A DNA stretch of 64,000 nucleotides from CAMLIZ01 sp036231905 (lineage in GTDB: Bacteria > Pseudomonadota > Gammaproteobacteria > Burkholderiales > Burkholderiaceae_C), in NCBI RefSeq assembly GCF_036231905.1, contig NZ_JAZARE010000003.1, positions 248,001 through 312,000 on the forward strand. The letters run 5' to 3'. Position numbers and translations under genes: made by a program. Of this stretch, positions 1 through 9,273 are shown in pieces. Within the stretch, counting starts at the first letter, position 1. Each line of letters opens with the position of its first letter. A model generated the notes under the pieces. The model had not been told where the DNA came from and ran no database searches. It saw only the letters and a program-made list of their open reading frames with translations.

Positions 1-984
1 CTTGCCCGGCCGCCCGGGGTGGAAGTAGTTGACGCCGTGCAGCGGATACGGCTTTCCGTTGAGCAAGAAGCCGCGCTGCGGATCGACCGCCATCGTGCGG
101 ATGCCCACCGGCTGGGCGAGCTGGTCGACCACCTTCTCGCCCTGCAGCACCTCGGCCGTCAGCCGATAGAGGTAGGCATCGTGCACCCCCTGCCACAAGC
201 GCGGCTTGCTCACCTGCAGCGCCAGCGTGGCGGTTTCGGTGGTCGCCACGGGCACCCGCCACGCCTGGTCCGCCTGCGCCACCACCTGCCCCGCCGCATC
301 CCGCAGCGCCACCCGCAGCACCAGGCTCTGCGTGGCGGACGTGTCGTTGCGCAGGCGCGCCTTCACCTGCAGGTTCGCACCCGCGGGCGCGATGCCGGTG
401 GTGGCCACCTCCAGGCCCGGACTGCCATGGTCCAGCAGGTCGAAGTGTGCGGCGGCAGTCTCCACCAGGCGCACCCGGCGATACAACCCGCCGAACACCG
501 TGAAGTCGCCGCCCAAAGGCGCCACCGTGGGCAGCGTGCCGTTGTCCACCCGCACCGCGACCACGTTGCGGCCGGCCTGCAGCCACCCGGTGACATCGAA
601 GCGAAAGCGTGCGTAGCCGCCGTCATGGCGCCCGGCATGGCGGCCGTTGACCCACACGTCGGCGGCCAGCGCCGCGCCGTCGAACTCGAGGAAGCTGCGC
701 CGGTCGCCCGCCGCCGCCGGGCGCACGAGCGCCAGGCGATACCACCCCGGCCCGCGGTAGTACGCACCGCCAGCCTCGCCATCCACCGCGTTCCAGGTGT
801 GCGGCAGCGTCACCTGCGGCCAGGCGCTGTCGTCCAGGCCCGGCGCCTGCGCGCCGGCCACGTCGGCACGCTGGAAGCGCCACGGGCCGTCGAGCGGGGT
901 CTCCACGCGTGCGGTGGCCTGCGCCATCGCGCACAGCGCCAACAGCACAACCGCCACGCAGCGGTGCCAGGCTGCCGGTCTCAC
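1..984 (-). CDS. Exported glycoside hydrolase family 2 enzyme (beta-galactosidase-like), 3' end beyond window
   Basis: Reading leftward from a GTG at 984, 328 codons stay open to the window edge. The first ~24 residues form a signal peptide (basic start, VVLLALCAMAQATA). Next comes a GH2 sugar-binding domain (GPWRF, LPHTWN, GGAYYRGPGWYR, FEFDGA-like strands, VWVNGRHAG), then the beta-sandwich, then the entry to the TIM barrel (FLLNGKPYPLHGVNYFHPG). The catalytic glutamates would lie beyond the edge. The GTG overlaps the TGA of the upstream GH2 gene by four bases, so the two are probably translationally coupled. A periplasmic beta-galactosidase removing galactose from xyloglucan side chains fits the context. 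GH2 also contains glucuronidases and mannosidases, so the substrate is inferred. Confidence 0.85.
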   Translation of the reverse strand, partial: MRPAAWHRCVAVVLLALCAMAQATARVETPLDGPWRFQRADVAGAQAPGLDDSAWPQVTLPHTWNAVDGEAGGAYYRGPGWYRLALVRPAAAGDRRSFLEFDGAALAADVWVNGRHAGRHDGGYARFRFDVTGWLQAGRNVVAVRVDNGTLPTVAPLGGDFTVFGGLYRRVRLVETAAAHFDLLDHGSPGLEVATTGIAPAGANLQVKARLRNDTSATQSLVLRVALRDAAGQVVAQADQAWRVPVATTETATLALQVSKPRLWQGVHDAYLYRLTAEVLQGEKVVDQLAQPVGIRTMAVDPQRGFLLNGKPYPLHGVNYFHPGRPGK

Positions 985-3812
985 GGGCCGGCCTCCACGA
1001 TCACCCGGCCCACGATGCCCGAAGGCTGGCCCGGCTGCGACTGCAGCAGCACCGTGATCTCACGGCGCAGGGGCCCGGCAGCCAGCGGTACCGACAAGGG
1101 CCCGGGCGAGGCGCTGGTCTTTTCCGCCACGCGCACGCCGTCGACCCATATCTCGGCCCGGCCCGCGATCTCGAGGAAGCTCAGGCGTGCGTGGCCGTCG
1201 TTGCGGTCGGCGCGCAGGCGCAGCTCGGCGCGGTAGGTGCGCCAGGGCAGCGCCTGCGGCTGCTGCTTCATCGGGGGCGCACCCCATCCCCACGTGTTCA
1301 TGTCGCTGTCGGCCAGCACCTGGTGAGGATCGGGCCGCTCGGCCTGCGGCGGCGAGATGCGCCAGTACGGCGGCGTGGTGGTGGGCTGGGCACCGGGCAC
1401 CGCCGGCAGCGCAGGCGCCGCCCGCAGCTCGAGCAGGGCCTGCGCGTCCTGCAGGCCCGGCGACACGGCACGCAGCTTGAGAGCGCCGCCGCCGCCGCGG
1501 CGGCTCTGCACGATCACCTGCGCCAACCCGTTGTAGAGGCTGCGTTCGCCGGCCTTGTCGGCCTCGTGCGAATTGGGGTCGCCGTTGCCCACGCCGATGA
1601 TCGCGCCCTCGCCTTCCAGCTCGAAGCGCACATGCAGGTTGGCCGTGGGCACCGGCCGGCCTTGCGCATCGACGGCGCTCACGGTCACCGGCACGGCGTC
1701 CAGCCCGTCACCGGCCAGCGCGGTGCGCTCGGGTTCCAGCACCAGTCGCGCGGGCGCGCCGCTGGTCTCGACCCGGTCGCGCGCCAGTTCGGCGTTGCCG
1801 CGCAGCGCCACCGCTTCCAGCCACCCCGGCGCATAGGGCACCTGGAAGGTCGCCATCTCGAAGCGGTCGACATCCTGCTCACCGACCACGGCGCCGTTGA
1901 GCAGCAGCCGCACGCGCGGCGCGTTGGTGGCCACCATCACCTTGATGGGCTGACCCTCCCGGCCCGCCCAGTTCCAGTGCGGCACAAGCTTGACCACCGG
2001 GCGGTCGTGCACCCACTGCGCCTGGTGGAGGTAGAACGCCGTCTTGGCGAAGCCGCACAGGTCCATCGCGCCGAAGAACGAACCGGCGCTGGGCCACTCG
2101 AAGGGCGAGGGTTCGCCGCGGTAGTCGAAGCCCGACCACACGAACCCGCCGGCGATGAAGGGCCGTTCGGCGATGGCGCGCCAGGCGTCGCGGTGGGTGG
2201 CGCCCCAGTCGGCCGGCTGGTCGTCGTAGCTGTCGAGCACGTGAGCCGCGCGGTCGGTCGCGAACTCGCCGCGCGACATGTAGGCCGAGGTGTCTTCGGA
2301 GCTGGTGATCGGCAGCGTGGGGTGCGCCTTGTGGAAGCGGTCGTAGGCGCCGGCCTGGTAGTTGAAGCCCACCACGTCCACGGCCTGGGCCACGTTGATG
2401 TCGGAAAACAGCCCGTCGTTCATGGCCGCGGTGACCGGGCGGGTGGTGTCCAGCGCCTTCACCGCCGCCACCATGCGCCGCACCATCTCGTAGCCGATCT
2501 CGCTGCCCTGCATCGGCTCCTCGTTGAACACCGACCAGAGGATCACGCTCGGGTGGTTGCGGTCGCGCCGCACCATCCACGTGAGCTGGCTCAGGTACTC
2601 GGGCGAGGGATTGAAGTTGCGGTTCTCGTCCATCACGAGAAAGCCCATGCGGTCGGCCATGTCCAGCACCTCGGCCGCCGGCGCGTTGTGGGCGAAGCGG
2701 ATCGCGTTGACGCCCATGTCCTTCAGGCGGCGCAGCCGGTAGGCCCAGATCGCCTCGGGCACGGCCACGCCCACGCCGGCGTGGTCCTGGTGGATGCACA
2801 CCCCCTGCAGCTTGACCGGCTCGCCGTTGAGGAAGAAGCCGCGCTCGGCGTCGAAACGCAGCGTGCGGAAGCCGGTCTGCACCTCGGCGCGATCGATCTC
2901 GGTGCCGCCCTCGCGCAGCAGCGCGCGCACGCGGTACACCTGCGGATCGCGCACCGACCACCATCGGGGGTCGCGCGGCGCCAGCTTCACGCGCGCGGTG
3001 GCGCTCTTCAGCGCGCCCACCCGCGCACGCACGCTGCCCTTGGCCACTTCGGTGCCGGCGGGGTCGATCAGGCTCACCTCCACCACCGCATCCCGGGGCG
3101 CCCTGGCGCTGCTTTCCAACGTCACCTCCACCGGCAGCGACCAGCCGCGGCCGGTCTTCACCGGGTTGGCGTGCACGCCGTCGGTGGCGATGTGCAGGGC
3201 ATCGCGCTTGACCAACCAGGTGTGGCGGTAGATGCCCGCGCCTTCATACCACCAGCCTTCCATGGCGTCGGCATCCACCCGCACCGCGATGGTGTTCACC
3301 TCGTTGCCGTAGCGCAGGTAGGGCGTGATGTCGATGTTGCGGCCGTTGTAGCCCGACCAGTTGCGGTTGACGACGATGCCGTTGATCCACACCGTGCTGT
3401 GTGTGGCGATCGCATCGAACTGCAGCTCGAGGTGCCTGCCGCGGTCGGATTCGGGCAGCTGCAGGTAGCGCCGGTACCAGCCGATACCGCGCGCGCGGTA
3501 GCCCTGCGACGCGTTTTCGTTCGGGTCGAAGGGGCCTTCCACCGCCCAGTCGTGCGGCAGGTCCAGGCGCCGCCAGGCCGAGTCGTCGAAGTCGGGCGCC
3601 GCGGCGCCCGGCGCGTTGCCGGCCTTGGCATTGCCGTAGCTGGCACCGTGGCCCCGTATCGGCGGCACCGCCACGTCGCCGCGGTGGAACAGCCAGCCCG
3701 GGTCCAGCGACAACCGTTCGCGGCTGGCCGCGCCGGCAGCGGTGGTGCCGACGCAGCTCCATGCCAGGAGCACCGCGCACGCCCAGCGTGCCAGGGGTCC
3801 CAGGGTCGTCAC
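981..3812 (-). CDS. Exported GH2 beta-galactosidase, multidomain
   Basis: The protein has 943 residues from a GTG at 3812 that overlaps the TGA of the GH31 gene by four bases. A longer frame from an ATG at 4187 runs inside the GH31 gene and puts the signal sequence in the middle, so I reject it. The signal peptide (LARWACAVLLAWSC..AAGA) is followed by the GH2 N-terminal domain, beta-sandwich and TIM barrel. The likely acid/base is Glu431 (SVFNEEP) and the likely nucleophile Glu506 (TSSEDTS). After residue ~620 there are extra beta domains of the type found in large bacterial GH2 galactosidases (LLLNGAVVGEQDVDRF, then a Big-like stretch and a C-terminal sugar-binding-like domain). It is probably periplasmic and releases galactosyl units from xyloglucan oligosaccharides; the substrate is inferred from neighbours. 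Confidence 0.88.
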   Translation of the reverse strand: MTTLGPLARWACAVLLAWSCVGTTAAGAASRERLSLDPGWLFHRGDVAVPPIRGHGASYGNAKAGNAPGAAAPDFDDSAWRRLDLPHDWAVEGPFDPNENASQGYRARGIGWYRRYLQLPESDRGRHLELQFDAIATHSTVWINGIVVNRNWSGYNGRNIDITPYLRYGNEVNTIAVRVDADAMEGWWYEGAGIYRHTWLVKRDALHIATDGVHANPVKTGRGWSLPVEVTLESSARAPRDAVVEVSLIDPAGTEVAKGSVRARVGALKSATARVKLAPRDPRWWSVRDPQVYRVRALLREGGTEIDRAEVQTGFRTLRFDAERGFFLNGEPVKLQGVCIHQDHAGVGVAVPEAIWAYRLRRLKDMGVNAIRFAHNAPAAEVLDMADRMGFLVMDENRNFNPSPEYLSQLTWMVRRDRNHPSVILWSVFNEEPMQGSEIGYEMVRRMVAAVKALDTTRPVTAAMNDGLFSDINVAQAVDVVGFNYQAGAYDRFHKAHPTLPITSSEDTSAYMSRGEFATDRAAHVLDSYDDQPADWGATHRDAWRAIAERPFIAGGFVWSGFDYRGEPSPFEWPSAGSFFGAMDLCGFAKTAFYLHQAQWVHDRPVVKLVPHWNWAGREGQPIKVMVATNAPRVRLLLNGAVVGEQDVDRFEMATFQVPYAPGWLEAVALRGNAELARDRVETSGAPARLVLEPERTALAGDGLDAVPVTVSAVDAQGRPVPTANLHVRFELEGEGAIIGVGNGDPNSHEADKAGERSLYNGLAQVIVQSRRGGGGALKLRAVSPGLQDAQALLELRAAPALPAVPGAQPTTTPPYWRISPPQAERPDPHQVLADSDMNTWGWGAPPMKQQPQALPWRTYRAELRLRADRNDGHARLSFLEIAGRAEIWVDGVRVAEKTSASPGPLSVPLAAGPLRREITVLLQSQPGQPSGIVGRVIVEAGP

Positions 3813-6088
3813 ACCGGCACTGCCCAGGCGCAGCTGCTCCCGGCCTCCTGCACCGGGCTTTGCCGGCCACCGACTTCCAGGCACCACTGCTGCAGCGCGC
3901 CCTCGGTGACCGTGGCGGTGTAGTGCGAGCCCTCTCGGCGCACCGTGCCGCGCGCGGCGATGCGGCCATCGGGCGCCGCCACCGTGAATGCAGCGCTGGC
4001 ACCGTCGGCCAGCTCGAACACACGCAGCACCACACCCTTGGCGTAGTCGTAGTCCGGCCGTTCGGTCTCGCTGCCCCAGGGCAGCACCGTGTTGGGTGCC
4101 ACATACAGCGGCAGGCTTCGGAAGTCGTGCGTTTCGCGGTACCAGCGGCCGCCTTCGCGCACCTGGCCGTTGAGCAGGTGGGTCCACCGGCCGGTGCCGG
4201 GCAGGTAGACATCGGCCTCGCCGCTGTCGGTGAACACCGGTGCCACCAGCAGCGCTTCGCCGAGCTGGTACTGCCGGTCCAGGGTGGCACAGGCCGGATC
4301 GCCGGGATGCTCCAGCACCATGGAGCGCATCATCGGCACGCCCGTCTCGCTGGCCTCAATCGCCTTGGCGTACAGGTAGGGCATCAGCCGGTGCTTCAGC
4401 CGGGTGAAGGCCTGCAGCACGTCGCAGCTTTCTTCGTCGACCAGCCAGGGCACGCGGTAGAAGCTGCTGCCATGCAGCCGGCTGTGCGAGGACAGCAGGC
4501 CGAACTGGATCCAGCGCTTGTACACGGCCGGCGGCGGGTTGCCTTCGAAGCCGCCGATGTCGTGGCTCCAGTACGCAAAGCCGCAGCTGGTGAGCGACAG
4601 GCCACCGCGCAGGCTCTCGGCCATGGACTCGAAGTTGCTCCAGCAGTCGCCGCCCCAGTGCACCGGGAAACGCTGCCCGGAGGCATAGCTGGAGCGGGCG
4701 AACACGATCGCCTCCTCGCCCTTCACTTCCTGCAGCACCTCGAACACCGCCTGGTTGTAGTGCAGCGGGTAGAGGTTGTGCATCTCCACCGGGTCGCTGC
4801 CATCGTGGTAAGTCACGCCATCGCTGGGGATGCGCTCGCCGAAGTCGGTCTTGAAGCAGTCCACCCCCATCGCCAGCAGGCGGCGCAGGTGGCCCTGGTA
4901 CCAGGCCTTGGCGCCTGGGTTGGTGAAATCGACGATCGCCATGCCGGGCTGCCACAGGTCGGTCTGCCACACATGGCCGTTGGGCCGCTTGAGGAAGTAG
5001 CCCTTCTCGGCGCCCACTTTGAACAGCGGCGACTTCTGCGCGATGTAGGGGTTGATCCAGAGGCTGATCTTCAGGCCCTTGGCATGCAGGCGCGCGAGCA
5101 TGCCCTCGGGGTCGGGGAAGCCGCGTGCGTCCCACTCGAAGTCGCACCACTGGAATTCGCGCATCCAGAAGCAATCGAAGTGGAACACCGCCAGCGGCAG
5201 CTCGCGCCGCTGCATCTCGTCGATGAAGTGGGTGGCGGTGGCCTCGTCGTACTGGGTGGTGAACGAGGTGGTCATCCACAGGCCGAAGCTCCAGGCCGGC
5301 GGTAGCGGCGCGCGGCCGGTGAGCGCAGTGAGGCGCTGCACCACCGCCTTGGGTGTGGGGCCGGCGATCACGCAGTAGTCCAGGCTCTCGCCTTCGCGGC
5401 TGAACTGCACCCGCGCCGTCTTCTCCGAGGCCACCTCGAAGGACACCGGCCCCGCTTCGTTCACCAGCACGCCGTAGCCGCGGCTGCTCAGGTAGAACGG
5501 CACGGCCTTGTAGGCCTGCTCGCAGGCGGTGCCGCCGTCCTTGTTGGTGTTCTCCACCACCTGGCCGTTCTTCACGAAGGGGGTGAAGCGCTCGCCCAGG
5601 CCGTAGATGTTTTCGCCCACGGCCAGCGCGAGCTGCTCGTGCACGAAGCTGCCCTTGTCCATCCACTGCACGTAGCCCAGAGAGCGCCAGCCGCTGTGCG
5701 TGAGCACCTTGTCGCCTTCTCGGAACACCAGGTCCCAGCCTTCACCCTTTTTCAGCTCCACCGTGAGCTGGCCGGTGGTGAGCGTGGCATGGGTGTCGGT
5801 TTCGGTGGTGCGCACGGCCGGCTTGCCGGCGCCGGGCATCGGCACATGCAGCCGCGGCGGCTGCGAGGCGGCGTAGTGCTCCACGCTCACGCGCACCACG
5901 CCTTCGATCGGTGAGCTGAGCGTGAGGGTGAGCGTGGGGCCGGCGAGCGTGTCGCCGCGGTGCTTGATCGGCCGTGTGGTGGCAAGCACCACCAGCCGGT
6001 CGTCGTGGACTTCCACGGCATAGGCTTCGCTGGCGTAGTGGGCCGAGACGCCAGGCTGCAGCAGCCACTGTCCGTCGGTGAACTTCAT
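3809..6088 (-). CDS. yicI: GH31 alpha-xylosidase (YicI type), cytoplasmic
   Basis: The protein has 759 residues starting MKFTDGQWLLQPG at the ATG at 6088, with no signal peptide. The longer frame to 6208 adds only unrelated residues. The catalytic nucleophile is Asp415 in KTDFGERIP and the acid/base Asp481 in HWGGDCWSN; both sit one residue from the E. coli YicI positions (416, 482). WMREFQWCDFEWD and GFAYWSHDIGGFEG are also typical. YicI-type enzymes remove alpha-1,6-xylose from the non-reducing end of xyloglucan oligosaccharides or split isoprimeverose to xylose and glucose. That matches xylA and xylB in the divergent operon, which would take up the xylose. The gene lies between GH39 (31 bases upstream) and GH2 (4-base overlap). 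Confidence 0.95.
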   Translation of the reverse strand: MKFTDGQWLLQPGVSAHYASEAYAVEVHDDRLVVLATTRPIKHRGDTLAGPTLTLTLSSPIEGVVRVSVEHYAASQPPRLHVPMPGAGKPAVRTTETDTHATLTTGQLTVELKKGEGWDLVFREGDKVLTHSGWRSLGYVQWMDKGSFVHEQLALAVGENIYGLGERFTPFVKNGQVVENTNKDGGTACEQAYKAVPFYLSSRGYGVLVNEAGPVSFEVASEKTARVQFSREGESLDYCVIAGPTPKAVVQRLTALTGRAPLPPAWSFGLWMTTSFTTQYDEATATHFIDEMQRRELPLAVFHFDCFWMREFQWCDFEWDARGFPDPEGMLARLHAKGLKISLWINPYIAQKSPLFKVGAEKGYFLKRPNGHVWQTDLWQPGMAIVDFTNPGAKAWYQGHLRRLLAMGVDCFKTDFGERIPSDGVTYHDGSDPVEMHNLYPLHYNQAVFEVLQEVKGEEAIVFARSSYASGQRFPVHWGGDCWSNFESMAESLRGGLSLTSCGFAYWSHDIGGFEGNPPPAVYKRWIQFGLLSSHSRLHGSSFYRVPWLVDEESCDVLQAFTRLKHRLMPYLYAKAIEASETGVPMMRSMVLEHPGDPACATLDRQYQLGEALLVAPVFTDSGEADVYLPGTGRWTHLLNGQVREGGRWYRETHDFRSLPLYVAPNTVLPWGSETERPDYDYAKGVVLRVFELADGASAAFTVAAPDGRIAARGTVRREGSHYTATVTEGALQQWCLEVGGRQSPVQEAGSSCAWAVPV

Positions 6089-6119
6089 TGCGATACAGGT
6101 TGGTTGGTGAAAGAAAGAA

Positions 6120-7691
6120 CTAGTTCGCCGCGGGTTCCAGCGTGACCAGCACGATGTCGTTGCTGCGCATCGGCAGGCTCCATTGCAGCCGGCCGTTGGC
6201 ACCCACACGCACCGTGCGGTCGACTTCGGGCTGGTCGGAGGAGCTTTGCTGCAGCGTGGCCAACTGCTGGGCCGTCAGCTCCTTGGGCGCCCCCATCTCG
6301 AGGTAGGCGGTGTGCGCGTCGTTGGCCTTGTAGCCGGTGCGCCGCACCTGCACGCGGTAGCGGCCCGGCGTGAGGTGCTGCAACTCCAGCTGCACCGCGC
6401 GCGCCGGGTTCGCGGGCAGCGGCTTGCCGAAGAACACGCTGTTGCTGGTGGGCTGCTCGCGGTGCTGCCAGTCCCAGGCGAGCACCGCGGTCTTGCGGCC
6501 GTCGGTGGCCGCCAGCACCGCGTCGTCGGGGCTGGGCACTTCCTTGCCGCGCAGCGCGTTGAGGTACTTGTAGGCAAACCACGCAGGCTTGCGCACACCC
6601 TCGCGCGTCATCAGGCCGAAGCCGCCGTGGAACGGTCGGTCCGGCGGGCCCGGCTCCTCGAACAGGTCGCTGTAGGTCCAGTAGCTCATGGCCTGCGCCT
6701 GGCCGCGCGTGGCGCGCAGCTTGAACAGGATCCACGAGGCGCTGATGTAGCTGTCGTGCACCTTGTCGCGCGGGTTGTAGCTGGTGCTCCACTCGGTCAC
6801 GTAGTGCGGCAGGCCCGGGAAGGCGGAGCTGTCGATCTCGCGGCGCACGCGCTTGACGTCGCTGACGATGGAATCGGGATTGGGTGAGAGCTTGCGGTCG
6901 GACTGGCCGAACTCATCAAGGAAGCCTTCTTCCACGCCGTAGGTGTGGGTGGTGACGAAGTCCACCGGCACGTCGTGCGCCTTGGCATAGGCCAGAAACT
7001 CGGGCACCCAGGCCGCGCCGGCGGTGGAGGGGCCGCCGACCTGGAGGGCAGGGTCGATGCGCTTGAGTACGCGCGCGGTGGCAGCGTAGAGCTCGAAATA
7101 AGCCTGCTGGTCGGCGCGCTCCCAGAAGTCGCCGAGGTTGGGCTCGTTCCACACCTCGAAAGGCCAGCTTCGCACCTCCTGTGCGCCGTAGCGCTGGATG
7201 AGGTGGCGCACGAAGGCATCGACCAGCGCTGCCCAGGGCTCGGGCTTCGGGTGCGAGGTGTTGCCCTTCCAGTAGAAGATGGTCTGCGGCGAGCTGGCCA
7301 TGGCCTCCGGCGTGAAGCCCAGCTCCACCAAGGGCTTGATGCCGCGCGCGAGCAGCGCGTCGTAGAGCCGGTCGATGCCGCTGAAGTCGTGGGAGATGCG
7401 GTCACCGTCCTTCTTCACCGTGCCCAGCGCGTCGTGAAAGATCGCGTGGAAGCGCACGTTGCGGAAACCGAGTTCGTCCACCGCGGTCTTGAGCTGCGCG
7501 AGGTTGGCGTCGCGGCCGGTGGTGCCCGGATAGTCGGCGCCGACGGAGAAGTCGAAGAAGCGGTCCACCGGCGCGGTGGCACGCGCGAGGTCCAGCGGCA
7601 CGCGGCGCGTCGCCGGCGCGCCGGCTTCGGCCGCCACGGCCCAACTGAGGCCCAGCGCCAAGCCCATGGTCACCCATCCTTTGTGTCGCAT
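6120..7691 (-). CDS. Exported GH39 glycosidase (beta-xylosidase-like)
   Basis: The protein has 523 residues from the ATG at 7691 (MRHKGWVTMGLALGLSWAVAAEAGA, a clear signal peptide). The ORF extends upstream to 7811 but would overlap the halogenase gene by over 100 bases. GH39 features: SVGADYPGTTGRDANLAQL near the N-terminus, acid/base Glu183 in EVWNEPNLGDFW, HTYGVEEGFLDEF, and nucleophile Glu300 in YVTEWSTSYN. A C-terminal beta domain follows from about residue 430. GH39 is best known for beta-xylosidase, with some alpha-L-iduronidases and arabinosidases. A beta-xylosidase is not strictly needed for xyloglucan, so this hints that xylan fragments or another decoration are also processed. It lies 10 bases after the halogenase stop, in the same operon. 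Confidence 0.85.
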   Translation of the reverse strand: MRHKGWVTMGLALGLSWAVAAEAGAPATRRVPLDLARATAPVDRFFDFSVGADYPGTTGRDANLAQLKTAVDELGFRNVRFHAIFHDALGTVKKDGDRISHDFSGIDRLYDALLARGIKPLVELGFTPEAMASSPQTIFYWKGNTSHPKPEPWAALVDAFVRHLIQRYGAQEVRSWPFEVWNEPNLGDFWERADQQAYFELYAATARVLKRIDPALQVGGPSTAGAAWVPEFLAYAKAHDVPVDFVTTHTYGVEEGFLDEFGQSDRKLSPNPDSIVSDVKRVRREIDSSAFPGLPHYVTEWSTSYNPRDKVHDSYISASWILFKLRATRGQAQAMSYWTYSDLFEEPGPPDRPFHGGFGLMTREGVRKPAWFAYKYLNALRGKEVPSPDDAVLAATDGRKTAVLAWDWQHREQPTSNSVFFGKPLPANPARAVQLELQHLTPGRYRVQVRRTGYKANDAHTAYLEMGAPKELTAQQLATLQQSSSDQPEVDRTVRVGANGRLQWSLPMRSNDIVLVTLEPAAN

Positions 7692-7701
7692 GCTCACCGC
7701 C

Positions 7702-9213
7702 CTATGCCTTTGCGTGTCGCGCGATGTAGTCGCCATGCAAAGGCATGTCGGCCGCCGTGCGCGAGATGGCCTGGTGCAGGCGGGTGAAATGGCTGCGCAG
7801 CGCCTGCTCATCGACCTGGTCCACCGCCGGGTCGTAGGACTCGGGCATCAGCCCGTTGCCCATGAGGATGGACACCCAGGACGGCTCGGCGAAACCGTCG
7901 CGGTCATAGATGGTCACCCGGGCCGACGAGCGAAACAGCTCGATCTGGTGCGCCAGCGAGTCGGACACCGGCATCGCGGCGCAGTAACGCCAGAACTCGG
8001 AGTCGGTGCGCCGCGTGAGCTTGTAGTGCAGGACGATGAAGTCGCGGATCGACTCGAACTGGGAGGCCATGCGTCGGTTGTATTCGGCCGCCAGCGCGGG
8101 CTGGAAGTCGCGGTCGGGGAACAGCTCGATCAGCCGGCCCACGCCGTCCATGATGAGCTGGATGCTGGTGGACTCCAGCGGCTCGACGAAACCGGCCGCC
8201 AGCCCCATGGCCACCACGTTCTTCACCCAGGTGCGCCGGCGCCGGCCGGTGGTGAAGCGAAGCTGGCGCGGCGTGTCGAGCGCGGCGCCGTCCAGGCCCT
8301 CGAGCAGCACGCGCGCGGCGTCGTCGTCGTTGATGAACTGGTTGCAGTAGACGTGTCCGTTGCCGGTGCGGTGCTGCAGCGGGATGCGCCAGGCCCAGCC
8401 CGCCGAGCGCGCGGTGGACGTGGTGTAGGGCGTGAGCGGCTCCACGCGCTCGCAGGGCACGGCCAGCGCGCTGTTGCAGGGCAGCATTGCGCTCCAGTCC
8501 TCGTAGCCGGCCTTCATCGCGCCTTCGATCAGCAGGCCGCGAAAGCCCGAGCAGTCGATGAAGAGATCGCCTTCGACGCGGCGCCCGTCGCGCAGCTTCA
8601 CCGCGCTGACGAAGCCGTCATTGGTGCGCACATCGACGGCGACGATGGTGCCCTCGATGCGCTCGGCGCCGCGCTGCACGGCATAGTCGCGCAAGTAGGC
8701 CGCGTACAGGCCCGCGTCGAAGTGAAAGGCGAAGGAAAACGCATTGGCCGCCGCGGGCCGGTCGCCCACCGGCGGCGTGAAGCGGTTGCTGCGCGCCATC
8801 ACCGTGGCGGTGGACCATTCCTCGTACGACGGCATGCCGCCTGCGCGGTGCAGACGCAGCCAGTGCTGGAAGGGCGAGCGGTTCTCGATGGCCGGCCCGA
8901 AATCGCCGAAGCCATGGAAGAAGCGGTGGCCGAGTTCGCCCCAGTCCTTGAACTCGATGCCCAGCTTGAAGGTGGCCTGCGTCTTCTTGACGAAATCCAC
9001 CCCGTCCAGCCCCAGCGTCGCGTTGTAGAAGCGGATCGGCGGCAAGGTGGCCTCGCCGACACCGATGGTGCCGATCTCGGGCGATTCGATCACCACGATC
9101 TCGCACGGCGCCTGGCCCTCGCGCCGCAACATCTTTGCAAGGGGCGCGGCCGCCATCCAGCCGGCGGTGCCGCCGCCCACGATGACGATCTTGCGGATGG
9201 ACTTCTCGTTCAT
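7702..9213 (-). CDS. Flavin-dependent tryptophan-halogenase-like protein
   Basis: The protein has 503 residues starting MNEKSIRKIVIVGGG at the ATG at 9213, without a signal peptide. The FAD-binding GGGTAGWMAA motif lies near residue 10. The halogenase signature WxWxIP is present (WAWRIP). Lys83 (TFKLGIEFKDW) corresponds by eye to the hypohalous-acid-binding lysine of PrnA/RebH. Such proteins sit beside sugar TonB-dependent receptors in Caulobacter and Xanthomonas relatives, where their job is unknown. It is the first gene of the leftward glycosidase operon and is divergent from xylR across a shared operator, so it should be sugar-induced. The true substrate is unknown; free tryptophan is unlikely in this setting. 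No flavin reductase gene is in the window. Confidence 0.88.
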   Translation of the reverse strand: MNEKSIRKIVIVGGGTAGWMAAAPLAKMLRREGQAPCEIVVIESPEIGTIGVGEATLPPIRFYNATLGLDGVDFVKKTQATFKLGIEFKDWGELGHRFFHGFGDFGPAIENRSPFQHWLRLHRAGGMPSYEEWSTATVMARSNRFTPPVGDRPAAANAFSFAFHFDAGLYAAYLRDYAVQRGAERIEGTIVAVDVRTNDGFVSAVKLRDGRRVEGDLFIDCSGFRGLLIEGAMKAGYEDWSAMLPCNSALAVPCERVEPLTPYTTSTARSAGWAWRIPLQHRTGNGHVYCNQFINDDDAARVLLEGLDGAALDTPRQLRFTTGRRRRTWVKNVVAMGLAAGFVEPLESTSIQLIMDGVGRLIELFPDRDFQPALAAEYNRRMASQFESIRDFIVLHYKLTRRTDSEFWRYCAAMPVSDSLAHQIELFRSSARVTIYDRDGFAEPSWVSILMGNGLMPESYDPAVDQVDEQALRSHFTRLHQAISRTAADMPLHGDYIARHAKA

Positions 9214-9273
9214 AAGTGGCGAAAGTCTCGTGCCAGGCTGCACGGATGTGTTTAGGTGTTTCTACCGCTTTAT

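Noticed and set aside
909..3923. 1004-residue open frame on the plus strand
   Set aside because: It is antisense to the GH2 gene, rich in Arg/His/Gly/Pro with no motif, and results from GC-rich codon bias. Similar antisense frames over GH31, GH95, paoC, GH43 and mfd were left out for the same reason.
6119..6126. CTAGTTCG, resembling a XylR half-site
   Set aside because: It lies at the GH39 stop codon, has no partner arm at the right spacing and no promoter context.
9217..9236. TGGCACGAGAC on the minus strand ahead of the halogenase, like a -24 element
   Set aside because: The -12 position reads TTTC rather than TTGC, so the invariant GC is missing; it is also too close to the start codon.
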